Below are positions 46,856-56,761 of a stretch of DNA of 64,000 nt, one piece after another. Position 1 is the stretch's first letter. Each line of letters begins with the position of its first letter. The DNA lies in NCBI GenBank assembly GCA_008015505.1, contig SSFR01000006.1, forward strand, positions 1 to 64,000, written 5' to 3'. This stretch comes from Pedobacter sp. Lineage in GTDB: Bacteria; Bacteroidota; Bacteroidia; Sphingobacteriales; Sphingobacteriaceae. A program made the translations under genes and the position numbers. The notes below the pieces were generated by a model, which worked only from the letters and a program-made list of their open reading frames with translations, was not told where the DNA came from and did no database searches.

Positions 46856-47935
46856 ATGATTAAAATTATCGATGGGTACATTATCAAAAAATACCTAGGG
46901 ACTTTCTTTTTCACCCTTGTTGTATTTACTTTGATTATCGTCACATTTGATGTATCCGAACGATTGGATGACTTCTTGGTTCGTAAGCCCACCTTGCATC
47001 AAATTATTTTTGAATACTACGCAGGATTTATTCCGTTTTATTTGAATTTTTTATCACCACTGATCAATTTTATTGCAGTTATATTTTTTACAGCAAAGAT
47101 GGCAGATCAAACAGAAATCGTGCCAATACTGACTGGATTAGTGAGTTTTAAACGTTTTCTGAGGCCTTATTTTATTGCGTCTTCGATCATTTTTGTGATC
47201 ACATTGATTTTTAATTTGTACATCATACCACATACCAACAAGCGTAAAATTGCTTTCGAAAATATTTACGTTTTTCCAAAAGATAACAGCTCCAAGTCAT
47301 CTATTCACATGCAATTAGACAAACATACTTTTGTCTACATCAATAACTTTGATAACAAACAAAAAATAGGCTATAAATTTATTCTTGAAAAATTTGATGG
47401 AGATGAATTGAAACAGAGGTTGATAGCTAATCGAATTGTATGGGATTCGCTCAAGCGGATGTGGTCAATTCAGGATTATTCTGTGCGAGATATTCATAGT
47501 CTAAGAGAAAGCATAAAGACAGGTGTACGAAAGGATACAATATTAGACATGCGTCCTGTCGATTTTGAGATACATGATAATATCTACCAAGCCATGAGCA
47601 TGTCGGAGCTAAATGAGCTCATTCGAAAGGAAAAATTGCGTGGTACAGGTGCTCTGGTGGGCGTGGAACTCGAAAAATATAAACGATATGCTTACCCATT
47701 GTCAACTTATGTATTAACACTTATGGGAGTCTCTCTTTCATCTAGGAAGGTACGAGGAGGAATTGGGCTACACCTGGGAATAGGCCTATTTCTAAGTTTT
47801 ACCTATCTCTTATTTATTCAGTTTACTACCATGTTTGCTTTGAAGGGTGGCTTGCCTCCTGTAGTTGCAGTGATGATTCCTAATTTATTATTTGGTGCAT
47901 TGGGTCTTTATTTACTTGTTAAGGCACCTAAATAG
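46856..47935 (+). CDS. LptF/LptG-type (YjgP/YjgQ) permease
   Basis: Inner-membrane component of the lipopolysaccharide export ABC transporter. The 359 residues have an N-terminal cytosolic helix and membrane segment (IDGYIIKKYLGTFFFTLVVF), two more helices, a periplasmic beta domain at ~120-240 and three C-terminal helices (SRKVRGGIGLHLGIGLFLS is the typical cytosolic turn). Whether it is F or G cannot be settled. It is coupled to tgt by a 3-base gap, as in many Bacteroidota. Confidence 0.9.
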   Translation: MIKIIDGYIIKKYLGTFFFTLVVFTLIIVTFDVSERLDDFLVRKPTLHQIIFEYYAGFIPFYLNFLSPLINFIAVIFFTAKMADQTEIVPILTGLVSFKRFLRPYFIASSIIFVITLIFNLYIIPHTNKRKIAFENIYVFPKDNSSKSSIHMQLDKHTFVYINNFDNKQKIGYKFILEKFDGDELKQRLIANRIVWDSLKRMWSIQDYSVRDIHSLRESIKTGVRKDTILDMRPVDFEIHDNIYQAMSMSELNELIRKEKLRGTGALVGVELEKYKRYAYPLSTYVLTLMGVSLSSRKVRGGIGLHLGIGLFLSFTYLLFIQFTTMFALKGGLPPVVAVMIPNLLFGALGLYLLVKAPK

Positions 47936-47998
47936 AGGAGTTCCCCCGCGTTGAAGGTTAAGAATGGCAGATTTTATTGAGTAAGTGATTTATTAAAA

Positions 47999-48928
47999 TT
48001 GTACAAGATGCTTGATGATGCTATTAACTACATTAAAAAAATAGGTGAAGAAAAACTTGCAACACACCTTTCAACAATTTTAAATAGAGGCAGTTTTTCT
48101 GTGATTGAGGAAGAACTTTCTTTATGGGCAGGGTTAAGCGCTAGCTACTTTGCCAAAAATGTCGGAAAACGAAATGCACTAAGTGCATTATTACTTTGCC
48201 AACGAGTTTATTTTTCTGATTTATGGGGGAAAACGCGCTTTTTGGGTAGTCAAGAAAGCCATCCGTATAATTATCTTCCTTCGTCTTGGAAAGAAGAAAG
48301 TCTTGCATATTGGTCGAAACAAACTGAGGCTCAGATTATAGGTGGAATCCGTGTGTTTAGTATTACTAACACAAGTAGTTTATATAGGTTGGCTGATATT
48401 GCTTATGCTCACAAACAGGGTCCAAACACCTCACTTCTGACTATTACTCGTGAGACATGGTCTCTTACAGAATATACCTGCTATTCGGCAGTAATGGCAT
48501 GGTTATTTAAAAGTGGATTGGTATCATACCCTTGGTATCTCAATAATAGCAGTGCAAGTGATGAGGTGAGCTTAAAAAAAGCATTTGGCCCCGGAGAGCG
48601 AATTTGGAATGCCAATCGACTATTTACTGAAAATGACAGTTTGCCACCGATACCACCCGGTTACATTGTACATCTTTATGTCGACAATCTCTCTCGTTGG
48701 AACGGACATTGGCTGGTTAGTTTAGGTAATGGATTGGCTTGTGGTATTAATAATGATGTTACAGATGGAACGAATAGGGGATATAGCAATCGTTGTTCAC
48801 TTAATAATCAGTTTTTGTATGGGTATAAGCATGCATTGCCCAATGCTTCTGGGCACTTTGAGCAAGGTGTAGCAGACATTATTGATCCGCGTCAAATACC
48901 CGGGCGCGTGCAATCCTTATTCATTTGA
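47999..48928 (+). CDS. Orphan protein with a possible Cys/His catalytic pair
   Basis: The 309 residues (306 from the ATG at 48008; a TTG at 47999 starts the longer form) have no signal peptide. I do not recognise the family. The C-terminal half contains EYTCYSAVMAWLF (Cys161 at a helix start), then PPGYIVHLYVDNLSRWNGHW with His237, and LVSLGNGLACGINND with Asn244 and Asn251. A Cys heading a helix followed ~75 residues later by G-H-W on a strand is the pattern of NlpC/papain-fold hydrolases. This is inference; the spacing is plausible but no family motif is exact. The N-terminal half is helical. It stands alone between housekeeping genes. Confidence 0.5.
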   Translation: MYKMLDDAINYIKKIGEEKLATHLSTILNRGSFSVIEEELSLWAGLSASYFAKNVGKRNALSALLLCQRVYFSDLWGKTRFLGSQESHPYNYLPSSWKEESLAYWSKQTEAQIIGGIRVFSITNTSSLYRLADIAYAHKQGPNTSLLTITRETWSLTEYTCYSAVMAWLFKSGLVSYPWYLNNSSASDEVSLKKAFGPGERIWNANRLFTENDSLPPIPPGYIVHLYVDNLSRWNGHWLVSLGNGLACGINNDVTDGTNRGYSNRCSLNNQFLYGYKHALPNASGHFEQGVADIIDPRQIPGRVQSLFI

Positions 48929-48996
48929 TCCAATCATATACTTACGTCGATCCGCAAGCGATCACAACCCAACAAAAAGAGGCTGAATATAAGTTC

Positions 48997-49004
48997 TATA
49001 TTTG
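48997..49004 (+). promoter_or_regulatory. Promoter -7 box for the M20 peptidase
   Basis: TATATTTG matches TAnnTTTG, 28 bases before the start at 49033. A TTG at -33 is not clear. Confidence 0.5.
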
Positions 49005-49032
49005 TTCTACAGAAATTCTTAATCTCTAGCTT

Positions 49033-50442
49033 ATGGAAGAAATCAAAAAATACATCGACGACAACAAACAACGCTTCTTAGATGAGCTGTTTGAATTACT
49101 GCGTTTTCCTTCAGTTAGCGCTGATCCTAAACATCAAAGCGATGTACTTAAAACGGCAGATTATGTAGCCAATCAATTGCGTTTGGCTGGTGCAGATCAA
49201 GTAGAAGTTTGTGAGACAGACGGTTATCCGGTGGTATATGGTGAAAAAATAATAGATCCATCTAAACCAACGGTATTGGTATATGGACATTACGATGTAC
49301 AGCCAGCTGATCCTTTAGAATTATGGCACACTGCACCTTTTGAGCCACAAATTCGAGATGGAAGAATATTTGCTCGGGGAGCTTGTGACGACAAAGGACA
49401 GTTTTATATGCATGTCAAGGCATTTGAATTAATGATGAAGACTGATTCGCTTGCATGCAATATTAAGTTCATGATTGAGGGTGAAGAGGAGGTGGGTTCT
49501 GTAAACCTAGGTTCCTTTGTAAAACAGAATAAAACGCGTTTAAAGGCCGATGTAGTACTGATATCTGATACATCAATGATTGGTTTAGATACACCTTCAT
49601 TAGAAACCGGCTTACGTGGATTATCTTATGTAGAAGTTGAAGTTACGGGTCCTAATCGCGACTTACATTCAGGTGTTTATGGTGGTGCAGTTGCCAATCC
49701 GGTGCTCATTTTAGCTAAGATGATTGCTTCTCTGCATGATGAAAATAACCATATCACCATTCCTCATTTCTATGATGATGTACAAGCACTTACAGAACAG
49801 GAACGCAATGCTTTAAATACGGCTCCCTATAATGAAGAAGCTTACAAAAAAGACTTAGGAGTAGAAGAGCTCTGGGGAGAAAATGGATATACTACCTTAG
49901 AGCGTACGGGTACTCGTCCAACGGTAGAGATCAATGGAATTTGGGGTGGCTATATTGGGGAAGGTGCTAAGACCGTATTACCCTCAAAAGCAAGTGCAAA
50001 AATATCGATGAGATTGGTTCCTAACCAACAATCGGATAAAATCACACAGCTATTTGAAAAATATTTTAAACAGATTGCCCCTAAGGCGGTAAAGGTTAAA
50101 GTGACGCCACATCATGGAGGAGAACCTGTGGTCACCCCAATAGATAGCGTAGCATACCAAGCAGCCAAACAAGCAATTTTAGAATATTTTGGTAGAGAAC
50201 CCATTCCAACTCGTGGTGGTGGCAGTATACCTATTGTTGCTCTTTTTGAAAAAGAATTAGGTATTAAAACAGTATTGATGGGATTTGGTTTGGATAGTGA
50301 TAATTTGCATTCGCCCAATGAAAAATACGATGTTGCTAATTTTTATCGAGGTATTGAAACCATTCCGCTTTTCTATAAACACTATGCGCAATTGAGCACC
50401 TTAAACCAGGTTGATAAAGCTGGTTTAGTTTTTAACAAATAA
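49033..50442 (+). CDS. M20-family metallo-dipeptidase
   Basis: Zinc aminoacyl-peptidase of 469 residues. Metal and catalytic residues are visible in VYGHYDVQPADPLELW (His and Asp), ARGACDDKGQFYMH (bridging Asp), MIEGEEEVGSVNL (catalytic Glu and zinc Glu) and LGFGLDSDNLHSPNEKY (last His). A lid/dimerisation domain lies at ~200-330. It belongs with the carnosinase-like dipeptidases (M20A/F type); the substrate is not known. It is cytosolic, as no signal peptide is seen. It converges on mdh across a shared terminator. Confidence 0.92.
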   Translation: MEEIKKYIDDNKQRFLDELFELLRFPSVSADPKHQSDVLKTADYVANQLRLAGADQVEVCETDGYPVVYGEKIIDPSKPTVLVYGHYDVQPADPLELWHTAPFEPQIRDGRIFARGACDDKGQFYMHVKAFELMMKTDSLACNIKFMIEGEEEVGSVNLGSFVKQNKTRLKADVVLISDTSMIGLDTPSLETGLRGLSYVEVEVTGPNRDLHSGVYGGAVANPVLILAKMIASLHDENNHITIPHFYDDVQALTEQERNALNTAPYNEEAYKKDLGVEELWGENGYTTLERTGTRPTVEINGIWGGYIGEGAKTVLPSKASAKISMRLVPNQQSDKITQLFEKYFKQIAPKAVKVKVTPHHGGEPVVTPIDSVAYQAAKQAILEYFGREPIPTRGGGSIPIVALFEKELGIKTVLMGFGLDSDNLHSPNEKYDVANFYRGIETIPLFYKHYAQLSTLNQVDKAGLVFNK

Positions 50443-50502
50443 AAACAGCCCTGTTCAAAATTGTCTTTCTTCTAATACCAACCTTTTATTTCATTTTCTA
50501 CG

Positions 50503-50540
50503 AAAAAGCCATCTCTCAATATACTTGGAGATGGCTTTTT
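50503..50540. terminator. Bidirectional terminator between M20 peptidase and mdh
   Basis: AAAAAGCCATCTC pairs with GAGATGGCTTTTT (13 bp, 12-base loop); T-runs on both strands serve both convergent genes. Confidence 0.8.
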
Positions 50541-50550
50541 AAAATATTAT

Positions 50551-50566
50551 AAACCTTAGACCGGCC
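50551..50566. mobile_element. Possible single end of the MITE-like element
   Basis: AAACCTTAGACCGGCC differs at one base from the inner and outer end sequence of the MITE-like element (AAACTTTAGACCGGC). No second end or interior is recognisable, so it could be a remnant or chance. Confidence 0.3.
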
Positions 50567-50581
50567 TATAATTGAAGCTTA

Positions 50582-51520
50582 TTAAACAGCTGCCATATCA
50601 TGTAGCACTTGATTCATATTACGCACAGCATCGGCACTTTTATTAAATCCAGCTTGTTCTTCGTTGTTTAATTGATAATCGATTATTTTTTCCCAACCAT
50701 TTTTCCCGATAACGACAGGTACTCCCATACAAACATCTTTTTGCCCATATTCGCCATCCAGATATACACAACAAGTAAATAACTTCTTTTGATCGCGTAC
50801 AATACTCTCAACCAATGCAGCGCCTGCAGCGCCAGGGGCATACCAAGCCGAAGTACCAAGCATTCCTGTTAAAGTGGCACCACCAACCATGGTATCAGCA
50901 GCAACTTTTTTTAATGTATCTGTATTTAAAAACTGTGAAACAGGTAACCCTTGATAAGTTGCCAGGCGTGTTAGCGGAATCATTGTTGTATCACCATGTC
51001 CACCAATAACAAATCCCTGAAGATCATTTGGAGAGCAGTTAAGAGCCAAACTCAAATAACATTTAAACCTGGCACTATCCAGAATACCTCCCATGCCAAT
51101 GATTCGATTCTTAGGTAATCCCGTAGAACGCAAAGTGAGATAGGTCATCGTATCCATTGGGTTGCTAATCACCACAATAATAGCATCGGGAGAATGTTTG
51201 AGAATATTTTCAGCTACACCTTTAACAATTCCCGCATTGATGCCAATTAGTTCTTCACGAGTCATACCCGGTTTACGTGGTAATCCAGATGTAATAACCA
51301 CAACATTAGAACCAGCCGTTTTATGATAGTCATTTGTACTACCTATAATCTTAGTATTAAAACCTAATAATGTTGCTGTTTGCATCATATCTAAGGCCTT
51401 ACCCTCGGCAATACCCTCTTTGATATCTAATAAAACTAATTCTTCAGCTAATTCTCTTCTGGCAATATTATCAGCACAAGTAGCGCCTACAGCACCTGCT
51501 CCTACAATGGTTATTTTCAT
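50582..51520 (-). CDS. mdh: Malate dehydrogenase
   Basis: NAD-dependent interconversion of malate and oxaloacetate in the TCA cycle. The 312 residues belong to the lactate-dehydrogenase-like MDH type: Rossmann GAGAVGATCADNIARRE, the two Arg of RKPGMTREELI and ISNPMDTMTYLT, and the catalytic His in IGGHGDTTMIPL. The Arg at the specificity loop position (PRKPGMTR) supports malate. It is divergent from dnaE and terminates against the M20 gene. Confidence 0.96.
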   Translation of the reverse strand: MKITIVGAGAVGATCADNIARRELAEELVLLDIKEGIAEGKALDMMQTATLLGFNTKIIGSTNDYHKTAGSNVVVITSGLPRKPGMTREELIGINAGIVKGVAENILKHSPDAIIVVISNPMDTMTYLTLRSTGLPKNRIIGMGGILDSARFKCYLSLALNCSPNDLQGFVIGGHGDTTMIPLTRLATYQGLPVSQFLNTDTLKKVAADTMVGGATLTGMLGTSAWYAPGAAGAALVESIVRDQKKLFTCCVYLDGEYGQKDVCMGVPVVIGKNGWEKIIDYQLNNEEQAGFNKSADAVRNMNQVLHDMAAV

Positions 51521-51548
51521 GGTTTCTATAAATTTATTAATGATTGAT

Positions 51549-51556
51549 CGAAGATA
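51549..51556 (-). promoter_or_regulatory. Promoter -7 box for mdh
   Basis: The minus strand reads TATCTTCG (7 of 8 to TAnnTTTG), with TTTG 19 bases upstream (51576-51579). The mdh start is 29 bases downstream. Confidence 0.5.
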
Positions 51557-51584
51557 TAGATAAAAACAGCCCGACCAAAATCAA

Positions 51585-51592
51585 TAAATTTG
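51585..51592 (+). promoter_or_regulatory. Promoter -7 box for dnaE
   Basis: TAAATTTG matches TAnnTTTG, 40 bases before dnaE. No TTG at -33 is evident. Confidence 0.45.
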
Positions 51593-51632
51593 TGATCGCT
51601 CACTCATTAAGAGCCAAAAAGAAGCTGCTACT

Positions 51633-54600
51633 ATGCCTGAGTTCTCTCACTTACACGTACACACCCAGTTTTCGTTGCTCGATGGAGCTGCTGATATTTC
51701 ACGCTTATTTAAAAAAGCTAAAGCCGATGGAATGAAAGCCATGGCTATTACCGATCATGGAAACATGTTTGGAGCTTTTAAATTTGTGGCTGAAGCTGGC
51801 AAACATGGTATCAAACCGATTGTGGGCTGCGAATTTTATGTAGTAGCTGATCGACATGTGAAGCAATTTACTAAGGAAAAAAAAGACAAACGATACCATC
51901 AACTTTTACTCGCAAAAAATGCACAGGGTTATCGAAATCTAGTCAAATTATGTTCTCTTGGCTATATGGAAGGCTTATACAGTAAATGGCCTCGTATTGA
52001 TAAAGCGCTTATTTTAAAATATCACGAGGGCTTAATTGCCACTACCTGCTGCATTGGTGCCTCAGTTCCTCAAGCGATTCTACATCGAGGCGAACAGGAG
52101 GCAGAAATCGAATTTAAATGGTGGTTAGATTTATTTGGAGATGATTATTATGTCGAGCTTCAACGTCATGAGATTCCTGAACAGGAGCAAATTAATGCAA
52201 TCTTGCTTCAGTTTGCGAGTAAATATGGTGTTAAGATTATTTGTTCAAATGATTCACATTATGTGGATCAACAAGATGCCAATGCACACGATATTTTACT
52301 TTGTGTCAATACCGGAGATGTTCAAAGTACACCCATAGCTTCCGATGAAGAAAATGGGAAGGGCTTCCGTTTTGGTTTTCCTAATGATCAGTTTTATTTC
52401 AAATCGCAGGCCGAGATGGCTCAATTGTTTCACGATTTACCTGAAGCGCTCGATAATACCAATGAGATCATCGATAAAGTAGAAGCTTTACAATTGAAAC
52501 GGGACATCATGCTTCCCAATTTTCCCATACCCGACAAGTTCAAAATACACAATGGGCCTGAGTCAGAGAATAAAAATCAATGGGAATATCTAAAACATTT
52601 GGCTTTTATTGGTGCAAAAGAGCGTTACAAAGACATTTCCCCAGAAGTAGAAGAGCGGCTTAATTTTGAATTATTCACTATTCAAACGATGGGCTTTGCG
52701 GGATACTTTCTCATTGTGGCTGATTTCATTCGTGAAGGTAGAAATTTAGGTGTGTTTGTTGGCCCTGGCCGTGGGTCTGCTGCAGGATCGGTAGTGGCCT
52801 ATTGTATTGGTATCACCAATATTGACCCCATTAAATACAATCTCCTTTTTGAGCGCTTTCTGAACCCTGATCGAAAATCAATGCCTGATATTGATACTGA
52901 TTTTGATGATGATGGCCGGCAAAAAGTAATCGATTATGTAGTAGATAAATATGGGAAAAATCAGGTTGCCCAAATCATTACTTATGGTTCGATGGCAGCT
53001 AAGTCGAGTATTAAAGATGTAGCTCGTGTGCTTGATCTACCCTTGTCAGAGGCAAACATGCTGGCTAAATTAGTTCCAGACCGACCAGGTACTAATTTAG
53101 TTCAAGTAATGACTGCGCCTATTGAAGTCATCAAAGAAAATCTGAATCCAGAAGACTTTGAAAACGTTAAACAGCTTCGTTCAATTTTAGAAGAAGGACA
53201 ATCTGTTCAAGCCAAGGTATTAAAAGAGGCTTTAATCTTGGAAGGATCGGTACGAAATGTAGGTATCCATGCTGCTGGAATTATCATTGCTCCGGAAGAT
53301 CTGACTAATATTATTCCAGTGTCTGTTTCTAAAGAATCCGACCTATTGATTACCCAGTATGATGGACGTGTAATTGAAGATGCGGGTGTGATCAAAATGG
53401 ACTTTCTAGGTTTAAAGACCCTGACAATTATCAAAAATGCACTGGATTTGATTCAACAAAATCATGATGTGAGGATTGATATTGATGCCATCCCACTTGA
53501 TGATCAAAAAACTTTTGAGCTATTCCAACGAGGCGATACCAATGGTACTTTTCAGTTTGAAAGCGATGGAATGCAAATGTATTTGCGGGAGCTTAAGCCA
53601 GATAAATTTGAGGATTTAATCGCGATGAATGCTTTGTATCGTCCGGGTCCTATTGAATATATTCCCAGGTTCATTGCCCGAAAGCATGGCCGTGAGCAAG
53701 TAAGTTATGATCTGCCGGATATGGAAGAGTATCTGGAAGAAACATATGGTATTACTGTTTACCAGGAGCAAGTGATGCTTTTGTCGCAAAAATTGGCGGG
53801 ATTTAGTAAGGGTGATGCTGATGTATTGCGAAAAGCAATGGGGAAGAAGCAAATTGAAGTACTCAATAAGATGAAAGCTCAATTCATGGATGGGTGCCGG
53901 GTGAAAGAATACGATTTGCAAGTATGTGAAAAAATATGGACAGACTGGGAAGCCTTTGCTCAGTACGCTTTTAATAAATCACATTCGACTTGTTATGCTT
54001 TTGTGGCTTATCAAACGGCTTATCTAAAGGCAAACTACCCTGCTGAGTACATGGCGGCTGTTTTAAACAATCAAAATAATATCGACAAAATCGCTTTTTT
54101 CATGGAGGAAAGTAAGCGAATGGGTATTGCTGTACTGGGTCCTGATATTAATGAATCCGCATTAAACTTTACAGTAAATAGGAAAGGTGAGATTCGTTTT
54201 GGTATGTCAGGTATTAAGGGAGTGGGTGATAAAGCCGTGGATAGTATCATTCAAGAACGTAACGAAAGAGGCACCTACAAAACTATTTATGATTTTTCCA
54301 GACGTATTAATCCAAGAGCCGTCAATAAAAAAGTATATGAAAACCTAGTTTACGGTGGTGCTTTTGATAGTTTTGGATTCCATCGACAACAGTTCTTTCA
54401 TAAACCTAACGGAAACTTGTATAATGGTATTGAACGCTTGATCAAATACACGAACGATTATCAGAATAGTCAAAATACCTTACAAGCTTCGCTTTTTGGA
54501 GGAACAACAGATGGGGAAATTGCCGAGCCTATCCTCGCTGATTGCCCAGAGTGGGAATTGATCGAGAAGTTGAGATATGAAAAAGAGGCTATTGGCATTT

Positions 54601-55259
54601 ATCTAACAGGGCATCCGTTGGATAATTACAAATTTGAACTGGAGCATTTCTGTTCACACCCAGTAAACGATCTTTTATTGATTCAAAAAATAAGAAGTAC
54701 TGAAATCGAACAGGGGGACTTAGAAGCCTTTAATCGAATTAAAAATCGCGAGTTGCTCATTGGTGGTTTGATTTCAGCAGTGAATCATCGTACGACTAAA
54801 ACAGGTAAACCTTTCGGTTCCTTTCTATTTGAAGATTATAACGATTCCCTTGAGTTGATGCTATTTGGCGAAGATTATATTAAATTTAAATCCTTTCTTA
54901 GTGAAGGCTATTTTTTACAAATCAAGGGAAGTATTTCTGAACGATTCAAACAAAAAGATAACTGGGAGTTTAAAATTACAGGTATGGCTTTACTGTCTGA
55001 TTTACGCGATAAATTATCTAAGTCATTGACAATCAGACTTCCATTACATGAAATATCGGATGATTTAATAAAAAAAATGGATCAAATAATTCAAACGAAT
55101 GAAGTGAATCACACCCAAAGAAGTTGTCGGTTAAAATTTATGATTTATGATGAAGCGATTATTTTAGAAATGCCTTCTAAATCGATAAAAATTAGTCCGA
55201 GTAATGAGTTTCTAGGACAGATCACGCAGCTAAGCGGGATAAGTTATAAACTAAATTAA
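51633..55259 (+). CDS. dnaE: DNA polymerase III alpha subunit
   Basis: Replicative polymerase. The 1208 residues start with a PHP domain (HLHVHTQFSLLDGAADI), then the C-family palm with GPGRGSAAGSVVAYCIGI and the catalytic Asp pair in MPDIDTDFDDDGR near 425, the fingers (NALYRPGPIEYIPRFIARK, YQEQVMLLSQKLAGFSKG), a helix-hairpin-helix (GIKGVGDKAVDSII) and a C-terminal OB fold (ELLIGGLISAVNHRTTKTGK). A typical DnaE1; no exonuclease domain, so a separate DnaQ is expected. Divergent from mdh. Confidence 0.97.
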   Translation: MPEFSHLHVHTQFSLLDGAADISRLFKKAKADGMKAMAITDHGNMFGAFKFVAEAGKHGIKPIVGCEFYVVADRHVKQFTKEKKDKRYHQLLLAKNAQGYRNLVKLCSLGYMEGLYSKWPRIDKALILKYHEGLIATTCCIGASVPQAILHRGEQEAEIEFKWWLDLFGDDYYVELQRHEIPEQEQINAILLQFASKYGVKIICSNDSHYVDQQDANAHDILLCVNTGDVQSTPIASDEENGKGFRFGFPNDQFYFKSQAEMAQLFHDLPEALDNTNEIIDKVEALQLKRDIMLPNFPIPDKFKIHNGPESENKNQWEYLKHLAFIGAKERYKDISPEVEERLNFELFTIQTMGFAGYFLIVADFIREGRNLGVFVGPGRGSAAGSVVAYCIGITNIDPIKYNLLFERFLNPDRKSMPDIDTDFDDDGRQKVIDYVVDKYGKNQVAQIITYGSMAAKSSIKDVARVLDLPLSEANMLAKLVPDRPGTNLVQVMTAPIEVIKENLNPEDFENVKQLRSILEEGQSVQAKVLKEALILEGSVRNVGIHAAGIIIAPEDLTNIIPVSVSKESDLLITQYDGRVIEDAGVIKMDFLGLKTLTIIKNALDLIQQNHDVRIDIDAIPLDDQKTFELFQRGDTNGTFQFESDGMQMYLRELKPDKFEDLIAMNALYRPGPIEYIPRFIARKHGREQVSYDLPDMEEYLEETYGITVYQEQVMLLSQKLAGFSKGDADVLRKAMGKKQIEVLNKMKAQFMDGCRVKEYDLQVCEKIWTDWEAFAQYAFNKSHSTCYAFVAYQTAYLKANYPAEYMAAVLNNQNNIDKIAFFMEESKRMGIAVLGPDINESALNFTVNRKGEIRFGMSGIKGVGDKAVDSIIQERNERGTYKTIYDFSRRINPRAVNKKVYENLVYGGAFDSFGFHRQQFFHKPNGNLYNGIERLIKYTNDYQNSQNTLQASLFGGTTDGEIAEPILADCPEWELIEKLRYEKEAIGIYLTGHPLDNYKFELEHFCSHPVNDLLLIQKIRSTEIEQGDLEAFNRIKNRELLIGGLISAVNHRTTKTGKPFGSFLFEDYNDSLELMLFGEDYIKFKSFLSEGYFLQIKGSISERFKQKDNWEFKITGMALLSDLRDKLSKSLTIRLPLHEISDDLIKKMDQIIQTNEVNHTQRSCRLKFMIYDEAIILEMPSKSIKISPSNEFLGQITQLSGISYKLN

Positions 55260-55417
55260 TAGGGAGGCAAGCTTGCAGTACTTTCTAGTGTTTGGATTTG
55301 CTGGCCTAATCCTATAAATTTATATGAGTGTGATTTCCTATAATGTAGCGACATAATGTCAGTCACTATTTTTGTGGTAAGATTATTGGTTAATGTACTT
55401 TAAAACTTTATATAATT

Positions 55418-55741
55418 ATGGCTTTAGAAATAACAGATGCGAATTTTGAAGAACTAGTGACCAAATCGGATAAACCCGTATTAATTGACTTTTGGGCAGA
55501 ATGGTGTGGACCTTGTCGAATGGTTGGACCAGTAGTAGATGAATTAGCCAAAGAATATGATGGAAAAGCGGTTGTAGGTAAGGTCAACGTGGATAATAAT
55601 CCGGGTATTTCCATGAAATTTGGTATTCGAAATATACCTGCTTTACTATTTTTCAAGGGGGGAGAGGTGGTCGATAAACAAATAGGGGCTGTTCCTAAGT
55701 CTACATTGGCTACTAAATTAAATGCAGTACTAGAAGCTTAA
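55418..55741 (+). CDS. trxA: Thioredoxin
   Basis: A 107-residue cytosolic disulfide reductant with the active site FWAEWCGPCRM near residues 27-37 and the cis-Pro in FGIRNIPALLFFKGG. The length and full thioredoxin fold match TrxA with no signal peptide. It lies 158 bases after dnaE, with its own terminator. Confidence 0.96.
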   Translation: MALEITDANFEELVTKSDKPVLIDFWAEWCGPCRMVGPVVDELAKEYDGKAVVGKVNVDNNPGISMKFGIRNIPALLFFKGGEVVDKQIGAVPKSTLATKLNAVLEA

Positions 55742-55761
55742 CGAAGCCTTATCAACATACG

Positions 55762-55805
55762 CCGAGTAGATCATTTGGTATTTTATATTATCTACTCGGT
55801 ATTTT
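55762..55805 (+). terminator. Hairpin terminator of trxA
   Basis: CCGAGTAGAT pairs with ATCTACTCGG across an 18-base loop, followed by TATTTT. Confidence 0.65.
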
Positions 55806-55815
55806 ATGCTAACCT

Positions 55816-56724
55816 ATGGATGATATTCAAAGTTTTGGGAATCTAGAACTATTAGCTAGACAAGTTGTCGAAGGTTTTATCACAGGCTTGCATAAAAGTC
55901 CTTTTCACGGATTTTCAGTTGAGTTTGCCGAGCATCGCTTATATAATACAGGTGAATCTATACGCAACATTGATTGGAAATTATACGGGCGGACGGATAA
56001 GCTTTTTGTCAAACGTTTTGAAGAAGAAACTAATTTACGCTGCCAACTCGTACTGGATGTTTCCTCGTCTATGTATTATCCTGAAAAAAAATTTAATAAG
56101 CTAGGTTTTGCTGTCCAGTCAGCCGCCGCACTAATTTATCTTTTCAAGAAACAACGAGATGCTTTTGGCCTGAGTTATTTTTCCGATCATATTGAATTTA
56201 CTTCACCGGCTAAATCCACAAAAGTTCATCAAAAATATTTATTTAGTGAGCTCGAAAAATTACTTATTAGAGATAGTAAAAATCAAGTCACAGATTTACC
56301 TTCCGCCTTGCATCAAATCGCAGAACAATTACATAAACGTTCCTTGATCATCCTGTTTAGTGATTTATTTGAGGAGATTGGGATATCAGCTAATCAACTT
56401 AATCCAATTTTTTCGGCTTTACAACATTTAAAGCATAATAAACATGAAGTGATCATTTTCAATGTACTGGACCATCATAAAGAAATTAACTTCGAGTTCG
56501 AGAACAGCCCTTATCATTTTATTGACATCGAAACAGGGCAAGAGCTTAAAACCCATCCCAATCGAGTGAAAGAATATTATTTGCAAAACGTGAAAAATTA
56601 CCAAAAAGAATTGCAATTAAAATGTGTCCAATATAAAATCGATTTAGTTGAAGCTGATATTCATCAAGGATATCAACACGTACTGCAAGCGTATCTAATC
56701 AAACGCAATAAAATGATGTCTTAA
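55816..56724 (+). CDS. DUF58-domain protein with a von Willebrand A-like fold
   Basis: The 302 residues have the DUF58 core DVSSSMYYPEKKFNKLGFAVQ (a MIDAS-like D-x-S-x-S) preceded by HRLYNTGESIRNIDWKLYGRTDKLFVKRFEEE. In Bacteroidota this protein usually sits beside a MoxR-type AAA ATPase and other vWA proteins (BatA/B), but none is adjacent here. Function is not established; roles in chaperone-like assembly or stress have been proposed for the family. The middle residues ALHQIAEQLHKRSLIILFSDL complete the vWA fold. Confidence 0.9.
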   Translation: MDDIQSFGNLELLARQVVEGFITGLHKSPFHGFSVEFAEHRLYNTGESIRNIDWKLYGRTDKLFVKRFEEETNLRCQLVLDVSSSMYYPEKKFNKLGFAVQSAAALIYLFKKQRDAFGLSYFSDHIEFTSPAKSTKVHQKYLFSELEKLLIRDSKNQVTDLPSALHQIAEQLHKRSLIILFSDLFEEIGISANQLNPIFSALQHLKHNKHEVIIFNVLDHHKEINFEFENSPYHFIDIETGQELKTHPNRVKEYYLQNVKNYQKELQLKCVQYKIDLVEADIHQGYQHVLQAYLIKRNKMMS

Positions 56725-56761
56725 AAAGGAGAGAATGGTGTTTATTTAATATTTAATCAAT

